A DNA stretch of 64,000 bases from Chromatiaceae bacterium (lineage in GTDB: Bacteria; Pseudomonadota; Gammaproteobacteria; Chromatiales; Chromatiaceae), in contig JALOTB010000053.1 in NCBI GenBank assembly GCA_025458165.1, forward strand, positions 1-64,000, read 5' to 3'. Below, piece after piece: positions 53,531 through 61,994 of the stretch. The stretch's first letter is position 1. Each line of letters begins with the position of its first letter. The notes below the pieces were generated by a model. The model had not been told where the DNA came from. It searched no databases and worked only from the letters and a program-made list of their open reading frames with translations. A program made the position numbers and the translations under genes.

Positions 53531-56299
53531 ATGTCCCGCTACCTCGTCGGCATCGATCTCGGGACGACCCACACGGTAGTCGCCTTTGCCGACGGCGAGG
53601 GCCCGGGCAGCCCGACCGAGGTCCTCCCCATCGACCAGTTGGTCGCGCCGGGGGAGGTCGCGGCACGCCCGCTCCTACCCTCCATGCGCTACCACGCAGG
53701 CAGCGAGGAGCTGGCCGAGGCCGATCGCGTGCTGCCCTGGGAGTGCGACCCCACGGAAGATCCGGTCTCTGAGGCGGTGGTCGGTGCCCTGGCACAGACC
53801 CTGGGGGCCAAGGTCCCCGGCCGGCTGGTGAGCAGCGCCAAGAGCTGGCTGTCACACCCCGGCGTCGACCGCACGGCACCCATCCTCCCTTGGGGCGCGC
53901 CCGAGGAGGTCCCGCGCGTCTCGCCCCTGGAGGCCAGCGCCGGCACCCTGCGCCATGTGCGTCACGCCTGGGATCACCGCTTTCCCGGCCATGCGCTCGC
54001 GCTCCAGGAGATCGTGCTCACCGTCCCCGCCTCGTTCGACGAGGTCGCGCGGCGCCTCACCCTCGACGCCGCGCGGCTGGCCGGCCTGCCGAAGGTGCGC
54101 CTGGTCGAGGAGCCGCAGGCCGCCTGTTACGACTGGCTGAGGCGCCATTCGGACAACCTGGACCAGGCCCTCAGCGGGGCCCGCACCCTCTTGGTCTGCG
54201 ACGTCGGCGGGGGGACCACCGACCTCACCCTGATCCGGGTGGACCGAACCGGCGTCCGGCCGCACCTGACGCGAATCGGCGTCGGCGAGCACCTGATGCT
54301 CGGTGGCGACAACATGGACCTGGCGCTCGCCCACCTCGCCGAGCGGCGGCTCGCACACACCGGCAGCCGGCTCGGCGCGGCGGAGCTCGCCCAGCTCGTC
54401 CAGCAGTGCCGCGGCGCCAAGGAGCGGCTGCTGGCGCGCGACGCACCTGAGAGCGCGCCGGTGACCGTCCTCGGCGCGGGCGCCCGTCTGATCGGCGGGG
54501 CGCGCTCCGCGGCGCTCAGCCGCGACGAGGTCGAGCAGCTCGTGGTCGACGGGTTCTTCCCCGAGACCGGCCCCGATGAGCGGCCCCAGCGTCGGCGTGC
54601 CGGGATCGTCGAGCTCGGGCTCGCCTACGCCGCCGACCCGGCCGTTACCCGCCACCTGGCCGCCTTCCTCGCCGATCATGCCCAGGCCCTCGGTGGCGAT
54701 CAGCAGTCCCCGAGTGACCGTCCCCCGATGCCCGACGCCGTCCTCCTCAACGGCGGCGTGTTCCACGCCGAGGCCCTCACGGACCGGCTGCTGGGCGTGC
54801 TCGGGGCCTGGCGCGGCGAGCCGCTGCGGCGCCTGCACAACGACCAACCCGATCTCGCCGTCGCGCGCGGTGCCGTGGCCTACGCGCTGGCGCGGCGCGG
54901 TCAAGGGGCGCGGATCGGCGGCGGCTCGGCGCGCGCCCTGCTCCTGCGGGTGGATGCGCGAGCAGGCGAGCCCCAGCGCGCGGTCTGCCTGCTGCCGGGC
55001 GGGTCCGAAGAAGGGCAGGAGCAGCGCCTGAGCGACCGGGTGTTCGCCCTGCGCCTGGGCCAGCCGGTGCAGTTCGGTCTGCTCGCCGGCGCCGGCGGCC
55101 GCAGCTACCGGCTCGGCGAGCTGGTCGACGCCGACGACGCCCACCTCCACACCCTGCCCCCGCTCGCCACCGTCCTCGATGCCGTGAGCGATGGGGACGG
55201 GTGCGCCCGCGAGGTCGAGGTCCAGCTCGCCGCCATGCTCACCGACGTCGGCACCCTGGAGATCGACTGCGTCGCCACGGGGGCGTCCGACCAGCGCTGG
55301 CGCATGGAGTTTGCCCTGCGCGGTCAGACCGCGCAGACCTCGGCGCCCGCCGCACCCCTGCTCCCTGCCGGCTTCCCCCAGGCAGCGGGGCGCGTCGGGC
55401 GGGTCTACGGCGCCAAGGTCGCCGGCGCGGGTCCGGAGGACGCCAAGACCTTGCTGCGTGACCTCGAGCGGCTGCTCGGCCGGCGCGGTGACTGGGAGAC
55501 CGCGGTGCTCCGCGAGCTCTTCGCGGTGCTCTGGGACGGGGTGAAGCGCCGACGCCGGTCCGCCGATCACGAGCGGCTGTGGTTCAACCTCGCGGGCTTC
55601 TGCCTGCGCCCGGGCTACGGTGCTCCCCTCGACGACTGGCGTGTCCACCAGCTCTGGTCGGTCTACGGCCAGGGCGTCCAGTACCGGGACGACGCGCGCA
55701 ACTGGGCGGAGTGGTGGACGCTTTGGCGGCGCGTCGCCGGCGGCCTGGACAGGTCCCAGCAGCTCCGGCTGCTGGACGAGATCGAGGGCCGGCTCGGCCC
55801 CGGGCAGCGGGGCTCCAAAGGGGCGAAGACGGCGGCCCAGGACGACCTGATCCGGCTCGCCGCGAGCCTGGAGCGGCTGCCCGCGGAGCGCAAGGCTCGC
55901 CTGGGCGAGTGGCTGCTCAGGGCGGTGCGGCCCGCCGCCGACTCGGCGCCGCGGGTCTGGGCGCTGGGCCGGCTCGGGGCACGAGTCCCGCTGCACGGCG
56001 GGCTCCACGACGTCGTCGCTCGGGGCGTCGCCCAGGATTGGCTCGAACGGCTCCTTGCGCTCGACTGGCGGAGCCTGCAGCCGGCGGCCCTGGCCGCCGC
56101 CCAGTTGGCGCGCCTGAGCGGCGACCGCGAGCGCGATCTCGACCCCGAGGTCCGCGACCGGGTCGTCCAGCGCCTGCAGAAGGAGAAGGCACCAGCGAAG
56201 TGGGTGCAGATGGTGCAGACCCTGACCGAGCTCGACAGCAGCGACGAGTCGCTGCTCTTCGGCGAGTCCCTGCCGCCCGGGCTGCGACTCATCGGCTGA
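53531..56299 (+). CDS. Large Hsp70 family protein with C-terminal extension
   Basis: 922 aa. The N-terminal half is a second divergent Hsp70 ATPase (YLVGIDLGTTHTVVAFADG, TLLVCDVGGGTTDLTLIRVD, AVLLNGGVFHAEALTDRLLG). From about residue 610 comes an extra helical domain of about 300 residues (AKTLLRDLERLLGRRGDWETAVLRELFAVLWDGV, WFNLAGFCLRPGYGAPLDDWRVHQLWSVYGQGVQYRDDARNWAEWWTLWRRVAGGL), consistent with the DUF3731 type. The two Hsp70s share block order (SSAKSWL, PASFDE/PASFDP), indicating duplication. It starts 21 bp after the first Hsp70; the chaperone pair with DUF2760 forms one operon. Confidence 0.92.
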   Translation: MSRYLVGIDLGTTHTVVAFADGEGPGSPTEVLPIDQLVAPGEVAARPLLPSMRYHAGSEELAEADRVLPWECDPTEDPVSEAVVGALAQTLGAKVPGRLVSSAKSWLSHPGVDRTAPILPWGAPEEVPRVSPLEASAGTLRHVRHAWDHRFPGHALALQEIVLTVPASFDEVARRLTLDAARLAGLPKVRLVEEPQAACYDWLRRHSDNLDQALSGARTLLVCDVGGGTTDLTLIRVDRTGVRPHLTRIGVGEHLMLGGDNMDLALAHLAERRLAHTGSRLGAAELAQLVQQCRGAKERLLARDAPESAPVTVLGAGARLIGGARSAALSRDEVEQLVVDGFFPETGPDERPQRRRAGIVELGLAYAADPAVTRHLAAFLADHAQALGGDQQSPSDRPPMPDAVLLNGGVFHAEALTDRLLGVLGAWRGEPLRRLHNDQPDLAVARGAVAYALARRGQGARIGGGSARALLLRVDARAGEPQRAVCLLPGGSEEGQEQRLSDRVFALRLGQPVQFGLLAGAGGRSYRLGELVDADDAHLHTLPPLATVLDAVSDGDGCAREVEVQLAAMLTDVGTLEIDCVATGASDQRWRMEFALRGQTAQTSAPAAPLLPAGFPQAAGRVGRVYGAKVAGAGPEDAKTLLRDLERLLGRRGDWETAVLRELFAVLWDGVKRRRRSADHERLWFNLAGFCLRPGYGAPLDDWRVHQLWSVYGQGVQYRDDARNWAEWWTLWRRVAGGLDRSQQLRLLDEIEGRLGPGQRGSKGAKTAAQDDLIRLAASLERLPAERKARLGEWLLRAVRPAADSAPRVWALGRLGARVPLHGGLHDVVARGVAQDWLERLLALDWRSLQPAALAAAQLARLSGDRERDLDPEVRDRVVQRLQKEKAPAKWVQMVQTLTELDSSDESLLFGESLPPGLRLIG

Positions 56300-56332
56300 T
56301 CGGCAGACAAACCCCGAGGGAGACAGATCGAG

Positions 56333-56764
56333 ATGAGCGAGCACGACCACGGCATGCTGGGGCAGGGATCGGGGCTCGGCCTTCCCGATCCGGCCGAGCT
56401 CGGCATCGAGGACTGGGTGGTCAGCGCCGTGCTCTGGCTCAAGCTCGGGGTGGAGGCGACCGGGGCGGTCGTGATCGGCATTGGCATGGTGGTCGCCAGT
56501 GTCCAGTTCGTGCGCACCCTCTGGTCATCCGGGATGCGGGACTACAACCCGGTGCGCCTCACCCTCGCCCGCCATCTCGCCCTAGCGCTCGAGTTCCAGC
56601 TCGGCGCGGACATCCTCGGCACCGCGGTGGCCCCGAGCTGGGACCAGATCGGCAAGCTGGCCGCCATCGCCGTGATCCGAACCGCGCTGAACTACTTCCT
56701 GATGCGCGAGATCCGCGAGGAGCAGCGGGCGGAGGGCGGTGGTGAACCGCCGCGCCCGGGATAA
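56333..56764 (+). CDS. DUF1622 membrane protein
   Basis: 143 aa, with the DUF1622 core VVSAVLWLKLGVEATGAVVIGIGMVVASVQFVRTLW and LARHLALALEFQLGADILGTAVAPSWDQIGKLAAIAVIRTALNYFL (three membrane helices). The N-terminus is His/Asp-rich (SEHDHGMLGQG). GGGAGA precedes ATG 56333. It follows the Hsp70 pair by 33 bp and may be their membrane partner, though this is only position. Confidence 0.9.
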   Translation: MSEHDHGMLGQGSGLGLPDPAELGIEDWVVSAVLWLKLGVEATGAVVIGIGMVVASVQFVRTLWSSGMRDYNPVRLTLARHLALALEFQLGADILGTAVAPSWDQIGKLAAIAVIRTALNYFLMREIREEQRAEGGGEPPRPG

Positions 56765-56833
56765 CCCCGCGCGACGGGCGGCTACCAGACTGCCGGACAG
56801 GCATCGGCCAGGACGACGCGCCGACCCTCGTGC

Positions 56834-58012
56834 TCAACGGCCGGGGCCCGTGCCGCGCCGCACCGAGCCTGCGCCGAACCGTTCGCGGATCGCATCGAGC
56901 GTCTCATCCAGGCGCTCCGCGCGCGGCTGGGGCGCCAGCGGCTCAGCGGCGAAGAGGTCCGGCTGCTCGGGCGTTCCCTCGGCCCAGCCGGAGAGCCCCA
57001 GGCCAATCAGTCGCACCGGCCGGCCCGCCCAGGGCTCGGCCTGGTAGAGCGCCCAGGCGGCGCCGAAGAGCTCGGTGTCGCTCGCGGTCGGCACCGGTAG
57101 GGTCCGCGAGCGGGTGTGGGTCTCGAAGGGGTGCAAGCGGATCTTGAGCCTGACCACCCGCCCCTGGTAGCCACCGTGACGGGCCAGGAAACCGACCTCC
57201 TGCGCGGCCCAGCGCAGGGTCTCGCGCAAGACCGTTGGGTCGGTGACATCCTCGCCGAAGGTGCTCTCCTTGGAGATCGACTGGCGGGCGCGCTCGGGGT
57301 AGACCTCGTCGTCGGCAATGCCGCGGGCCTGCTGATAGATCGCGGTCCCCGCCTGGGCCCCAAGGTGGCGTCGCAGCGCCTCCAGCGGGAGCGCGCGCAG
57401 GGCCCCGACAGTCTTGAGCCCCAGTCGCTGCAGGCGCGGCGCGGTCTTGACACCGAGCCCGCGCAGCACGGTGAGCGGCATGGGGTCGAGAAACGCGCTC
57501 ACCTGCTCGGGGCTCACCACGGTGAGCCCGTCGGGCTTCCTCGCCTCGGAGGCCAGCTTGGCGATCAGCCGGTTGGGTCCGATGCCGACCGAGGCGGTGA
57601 GCCCGACCGCGGCCTGGATCGCGTCCTTGGCCCGCCGCCCAATCAACTCGGGCGGGCCGATCAGGCGCTCAAGGCCCGACACATCGAGATAGGCCTCGTC
57701 GATTGAGACCGGCTCGACCCGCGGGGAGAGGGTCGCGAGCACCGCCATCACCTCCCCGGAGACCGCGGCGTAGCGCGCCATGTCCGGGCGCACGTAGACG
57801 GTCTCGGGGGGCAGCCGGCGGGCGGCCTGGGCGATCGGCATCGCCGAGCGCACCCCGTAGCGGCGCGCCTCGTAGGAGCAGGTCGCGACTACCCCGCGCC
57901 CGCCCGGGGCGGCGCCGACCACCACTGGCCGCCCGCGCCACTCGGGATGATCGCGCTGCTCGACCGCGGCGTAGAAGGCGTCGAGGTCGAGGTGGAGGAT
58001 CAGGGGGCTCAT
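56834..58012 (-). CDS. dinB: DNA polymerase IV
   Basis: Y-family translesion polymerase, 392 aa. Metal ligands are in ILHLDLDAFYAAVEQ and VSIDEAYLDVSG; the fingers RPVVVGAAPGGRGVVATCSYEARRYGVRSAMP, helix-hairpin-helix GLGVKTAPRLQRLGLKTVGALRAL and little finger follow. No LexA-type box is visible upstream, so it may not be SOS-controlled here. The C-terminal tail lacks a recognisable QLxLF clamp motif at the very end, but EQPDLFAAEPL near residue 360 is a candidate. Confidence 0.95.
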   Translation of the reverse strand: MSPLILHLDLDAFYAAVEQRDHPEWRGRPVVVGAAPGGRGVVATCSYEARRYGVRSAMPIAQAARRLPPETVYVRPDMARYAAVSGEVMAVLATLSPRVEPVSIDEAYLDVSGLERLIGPPELIGRRAKDAIQAAVGLTASVGIGPNRLIAKLASEARKPDGLTVVSPEQVSAFLDPMPLTVLRGLGVKTAPRLQRLGLKTVGALRALPLEALRRHLGAQAGTAIYQQARGIADDEVYPERARQSISKESTFGEDVTDPTVLRETLRWAAQEVGFLARHGGYQGRVVRLKIRLHPFETHTRSRTLPVPTASDTELFGAAWALYQAEPWAGRPVRLIGLGLSGWAEGTPEQPDLFAAEPLAPQPRAERLDETLDAIRERFGAGSVRRGTGPGR

Positions 58013-58359
58013 GGGTCTCGCGCCGGGGCTCGGGCCCGAACGGCCCGATGGGCCAGTGCCTCGCCGGGCAGGGCCGGGGCGCGCCGATCGTAGCCGCGGG
58101 CCGGACCACCGCGATGCGCGTGACCTTGGGGCCGATCAAGGCGCAGCGGCTCGACACCACCGAGCTTGCTGACCCCTTCGTTGGCGAGAAGCAGACGCAT
58201 CCTCCTCGCAGAATCCAAGCTGTGCTGGTCGTCACGGACGCCGGCGGCGCCCTCTGGGATCCTCCTCCGCGGCCGTTGGCACCGCCGGGGGACCTGGCCT
58301 GTGATCAACGAACCGCGGCGGTCCACGGTGTGCTTCGAGACCGTCATGGAGAGTAAAGC
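58013..58359. other. 347-nt gap, nothing recognised
   Basis: Between the divergent dinB and response-regulator genes. I see no tRNA, no strong promoter and no ORF with a ribosome site. Short frames on both strands are open but have no protein-like pattern. Confidence 0.5.
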
Positions 58360-59385
58360 TTGCACCTCCTGATCGTCGATGACTGCGGCGACACACGCCG
58401 GCTGATCAGACGGCTGCTCGCGGGCGAGGGGTTTACCCTGATCTCCGAGGCCGAGTCCGCCGAGTCGGCCTTTGCACGCCTGGGACTCGAGCAGCCCCTG
58501 TGCCGGCCTTGGCCGCCCGTCGACCTGATCCTGCTCGATATCGGCCTGCCGGGCATCGACGGGGTGGAGGCCTGCCGTCGGGTCAAGGCCGACGCCCGAT
58601 TTGCCGACACCCTGGCGGTCATGGTGACGGCCAGGGGCGATGACGACTGCCTGCAGAAATCCTTCGAGGCGGGGGCCGCCGACTACATCACCAAACCGAT
58701 CCGCCGTGTCGAGCTCATCGCGCGGCTGCGCGCCCTGCGCGCCCTCAAGGCCGAGATGGACGCACGCCGGGCGCGCGAGGCCGAGCTCCTGCGGCTGAAG
58801 GCGGCGCTGGAGCAGGCCAACCAGGCGCTGGCGCGGCTCGCCGCCCGCGATGGCCTCACCGGGGTGGCGAATCGACGCAGCTTCGACGCCAACCTGCTGC
58901 GGGAGTGGGAGCGGGCGCGACGCTCCGGCCGTCCACTGACACTGTTGCTGACCGACGTGGATTCCTTCAAGGCCTACAACGACGACCAGGGACACCAGGC
59001 CGGCGACACCGCGTTGATCACTGTCGCCGAGGCCCTGCAGCAGGCCGCTGCGCGCAGCACGGATCTGGTCGCGCGCTACGGCGGGGAGGAGTTCGCCGTG
59101 ATCTTGCCCGAGACCCCGCCCGAGGCCGGACACATGATGGCCGAACGCCTGCGCCAATGGGTGAGCGCGCTGCACATCCCCCACGCCTGCTCCCCGATCG
59201 CCCCCTGGTTGACGATCAGCATCGGGGTCGCGACCTTAGTGCCAGGCCCGGGTGACCCCCCGGAGCTGTTGCTCGAGCAGGCCGATCGCGCCCTCTACCA
59301 GGCGAAGGCGGCCGGACGCAATCGGGTGGTGCACTTTGCCGAGGTCTCGGTCAACGGTAAGGCGATCGCCCTCGCCTGCCCTTGA
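58360..59385 (+). CDS. Response regulator with GGDEF diguanylate cyclase domain
   Basis: 341 aa. The receiver domain (HLLIVDDCGDTRRLIRRLL, phospho-acceptor Asp60 in VDLILLD, VMVTARGDDD, YITKPIRRVELI) is joined by a coiled coil (AEMDARRAREAELLRLKAALEQANQAL) to a GGDEF domain with GVANRRSFDANLLREW, LLTDVDSFKAYNDDQGHQAGD and the active site ARYGGEEFAVILPET. It makes c-di-GMP on phosphorylation. No RxxD inhibition site is evident just before GGEEF. The TTG start at 58360 is the only one with a ribosome site (GGAGAG) before the first beta strand. Its kinase is not adjacent. Confidence 0.93.
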   Translation: MHLLIVDDCGDTRRLIRRLLAGEGFTLISEAESAESAFARLGLEQPLCRPWPPVDLILLDIGLPGIDGVEACRRVKADARFADTLAVMVTARGDDDCLQKSFEAGAADYITKPIRRVELIARLRALRALKAEMDARRAREAELLRLKAALEQANQALARLAARDGLTGVANRRSFDANLLREWERARRSGRPLTLLLTDVDSFKAYNDDQGHQAGDTALITVAEALQQAAARSTDLVARYGGEEFAVILPETPPEAGHMMAERLRQWVSALHIPHACSPIAPWLTISIGVATLVPGPGDPPELLLEQADRALYQAKAAGRNRVVHFAEVSVNGKAIALACP

Positions 59386-59425
59386 GGAGATCTCGGACCA
59401 GTCACGTTCCCCTTGAGACACCTGG

Positions 59426-61738
59426 TCAAAAGACCTGGCGGAGGCTGAGACCGACCAGATAGGTCGTACCGGGTGCCGGCGCGTAGTAGCGATCGTTGGC
59501 GTCGTTGACGATCACCGCGCCGATGTAATCGTCCCCCAGCAGATTGTCGACGCGGGCAAAGGCGGCCAGCCCTAGACCGCCCCAACGCCGCTCGACACCG
59601 GCGCGCAGCGACAGGGTCCAGAAGCCGTCCGCCGACTCGGTGTTGCGGTCGTTGACGCGCACCTCGCCCTGCCCGTAGAGCTCCACCGCCGCATTGAGGC
59701 CGGAGCGCGGATGCTCGTAGGCGAGCTCGCCGAACAGGGTGTAGGGTGCGACCCCCGGGATGCGGCTGCCAGACTCGACCGGAGCGGCATTGAGCAAGGG
59801 CCCGCCGTCCGCCGTCGGAACTGTCCGGCAGGGGATCCCGGTGCAGGCGAGAAACCCCTGGGTCCAGCGCGCATCGAGCCAGGTCGCGACCAGCAGACCG
59901 CTGAAGCCGGCGCCGAGCGGCCCCTTAACCCGTAGCTCGGCGCCGCGGCGGCGCGAGGCCGGCGCGTTCTGATAGCTGGCGCGTCCGCCCTGGTTGGTCG
60001 CGACCGCCACCTCGTCCTCGCTGTCGATCTGGAACAAGGCCAGCGACAGACGCCCGCCGTCGCCGAGGCGTAGCTTGCTCCCGATCTCCCACTGCCAGCT
60101 CGTCGCGGCGCGCAGTCCGAGGTTGAGCCCGCTGGTGCCGTCTGGCCGATAGGCCAGCTCGGTCAGGGTCGGGGTCTCGAAGCCGCGGCCGAGGTTGGCG
60201 TAGAGGCTGGCCGCGGGGCTCAGCCGAAAGACCAGCCCCAGGGCGGGGGTCCAGGCGTCGTAGCGGCGCTCGCCGCTGTCGTCCGGATTCTGGCTCGTCG
60301 CACTGATGGGGGTGCCGGACCCGCTGCAGGTGCCAGGGACGGGACCGGGCGCGGTGACCCGGCCCGGGGTGCAGATAAACTGATCCGCGGAGGCCAGCTC
60401 GATGCGCGTATAACGCAGCCCCGCGGCGAGACCGACCCGCTCGCTGAGATCCCACTGGGTCTGGAGAAATCCGCCCCAGCCGGTGACCCGGTTGTCCTCG
60501 TCGCGCTTGAGCGCCCCGCGGCTGCCGAGCCGGTTCTCGTAGCCGCGGCGGTGCTCCCAGCTCTCGTCGAGCTCGGCCCCCAGGGTGACCCGCAGCGGGG
60601 CCCCGGCGAGCTCGCCCTCGCGCCTCCACCAGACCCGGCCGCCGGCGAACTCACGGTCGAAGGCGCTCACCCCGCCGGATGCCGTGATCGAGCCCTGAGC
60701 GGCGAGGGGGATGGCGAGGTACTGGGTGTTACCCCGGCGCCCGACATAGGCCGTAGCCTCGATGCGGTCGGTGTCGCCCAGCGGCTGATCGAGCACGACC
60801 CCGAGCTGATCGTTGTGCAGGCTGCGACGGGTGCGGAAGGCCAGCGCGGCCGGCTGCGCCTGGCGGCGGTCGGCGGCGACCTGCGCCGCGGTGAGCCCAA
60901 GCGGGTCCTGGCTGTCGGGTTCGTCGAGCCGATTGGCGAGCAGGGTCAGCCCGCCCTCCCGGGGCAGATCGAGCCTGAGCTTGGCGTTGAGGTGGTCCTT
61001 GCGGGCGCGGCTCCAGTCGCGGTAGCCGTCGGTGTCCGCTCGCTGGGCATCGACCAGGGCGCCGAGTGCGCCCCCATCCAAGTCGCGGCCCTCGAGCAAA
61101 GGCCCGCCGGCCGTAGTCCCAACGATGGTCGTGCCGTCGCTGCCGGCGAGGACGCGCAGCCGAGCCTCCGGTATCGGCGGCGGGTCTTCCGTGAACACCT
61201 GCACCACCCCGCCGGAGTGGTTGCCGTACAGGGCCGAGAAGGCCCCGCGCAGGACCTCGATGCGGGCGGCCGAGCCGAGCGCGAACAGCCCCGGCCCGCC
61301 CTGCCCGTCCGGTGTGCTGGCGGGGATGCCGTCAGCGAAGAGCCGCACCCCGCGGGTGCCGAACTGGGCGCGCGCGCCGAAGCCGCGGAGCTGGATCTGC
61401 TCCTCCTGAGCGAAGCTGCCGCGGTTTGTGGCCAGCGTACCCGGGACCCGCCGCAGCGCCTCCGAGACCCGCAACCCCGCCTGCTGCTCCTGAATCACCG
61501 ATGCGTCGATGCGGTCGATCGCCATCGGCAGATCGAAGGGGTCGGCTCCAACTCGGGTAGCGGTCACCACCAGCGTGGGCAGGCTGGTGACGCCCTCGTC
61601 CGTCCCGATGTCCAGCACCACCGGCGCCCCTGCGCCACTGTCCAACGTCGCATCGTCTTGGATCTGCGCACCAGCCGCGCCCGCGATCACCGCGAGCAAG
61701 ACGAACACTGAGACGTCTGGTCGGATAGCTGCCGCCAA
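59426..61738 (-). CDS. TonB-dependent outer-membrane receptor, YncD/PqqU-like
   Basis: About 770 aa. Signal peptide (VSVFVLLAVIAGAAGAQ), plug domain and 22-strand barrel ending in aromatic VGLSLRQVF. The plug sequences EQIQLRGFGARAQFGTRGVRLFADGIPASTPDGQGGPGLF and IEVLRGAFSALYGNHSGGVVQVFTEDP are those of the YncD group, which in E. coli takes up pyrroloquinoline quinone; substrate here is inference only. The start is probably TTG 61738 after GGAGAAAGG; that ribosome site sits directly at the edge of a dispersed hairpin repeat. Divergence of starts is possible. Confidence 0.9.
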   Translation of the reverse strand: MAAAIRPDVSVFVLLAVIAGAAGAQIQDDATLDSGAGAPVVLDIGTDEGVTSLPTLVVTATRVGADPFDLPMAIDRIDASVIQEQQAGLRVSEALRRVPGTLATNRGSFAQEEQIQLRGFGARAQFGTRGVRLFADGIPASTPDGQGGPGLFALGSAARIEVLRGAFSALYGNHSGGVVQVFTEDPPPIPEARLRVLAGSDGTTIVGTTAGGPLLEGRDLDGGALGALVDAQRADTDGYRDWSRARKDHLNAKLRLDLPREGGLTLLANRLDEPDSQDPLGLTAAQVAADRRQAQPAALAFRTRRSLHNDQLGVVLDQPLGDTDRIEATAYVGRRGNTQYLAIPLAAQGSITASGGVSAFDREFAGGRVWWRREGELAGAPLRVTLGAELDESWEHRRGYENRLGSRGALKRDEDNRVTGWGGFLQTQWDLSERVGLAAGLRYTRIELASADQFICTPGRVTAPGPVPGTCSGSGTPISATSQNPDDSGERRYDAWTPALGLVFRLSPAASLYANLGRGFETPTLTELAYRPDGTSGLNLGLRAATSWQWEIGSKLRLGDGGRLSLALFQIDSEDEVAVATNQGGRASYQNAPASRRRGAELRVKGPLGAGFSGLLVATWLDARWTQGFLACTGIPCRTVPTADGGPLLNAAPVESGSRIPGVAPYTLFGELAYEHPRSGLNAAVELYGQGEVRVNDRNTESADGFWTLSLRAGVERRWGGLGLAAFARVDNLLGDDYIGAVIVNDANDRYYAPAPGTTYLVGLSLRQVF

Positions 61739-61756
61739 GCGAATCCCCTTTCTCCT

Positions 61757-61896
61757 CGTTCCCAAGCTCTGCTTGGGAACGCGGTGCGCAAAGCTCTGTT
61801 GTGCGAATCGTCAGACTCCCGCATCGGCCTCCTCGGCCTCAGTCGACACGGGAAGCAGAGCTTCCAGCATGGGATTCCCAAGCCGAGCTTGGGAAC
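61757..61896. repeat. Dispersed hairpin repeat block (GTTCCCAAGC type)
   Basis: CGTTCCCAAGC, TCT, GCTTGGGAACG (61757-61781, perfect 11-bp stem), then weaker inverted repeats, GGAAGC/GCTTCC near 61850-61865, and TTCCCAAGC, CGA, GCTTGGGAA (61875-61895, 9 bp). Same family as 22771-22870. It fills most of the space between the TonB receptor gene and the rhodanese gene. Confidence 0.75.
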
Positions 61897-61904
61897 CAGT
61901 CCAA

Positions 61905-61930
61905 CGAAAAAGCCCCCCGGATGGGGGGCT
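61905..61930 (-). terminator. Rho-independent terminator of the rhodanese gene
   Basis: On the minus strand AGCCCCCC, loop ATCC, GGGGGGCT is a perfect 8-bp stem, followed by TTTTTCG. It is 65 nt after the stop codon of the rhodanese gene, in the right orientation for it. Confidence 0.85.
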
Positions 61931-61994
61931 ACCTACTCGCCGCGGAAGACGACGCATCCGCCTCGCGGCGGACGCGCGCGCGACGGATCCGGTG

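Noticed and set aside
53852..56350. An 832-codon open frame on the minus strand opposite the large Hsp70
   Set aside because: Pure shadow of the Hsp70 coding strand; composition rich in Gly, Pro, Ala and Arg, no ribosome site.
56834..58359. LexA (SOS) box near dinB
   Set aside because: No CTGT-N8-ACAG type sequence could be found upstream of 58012.
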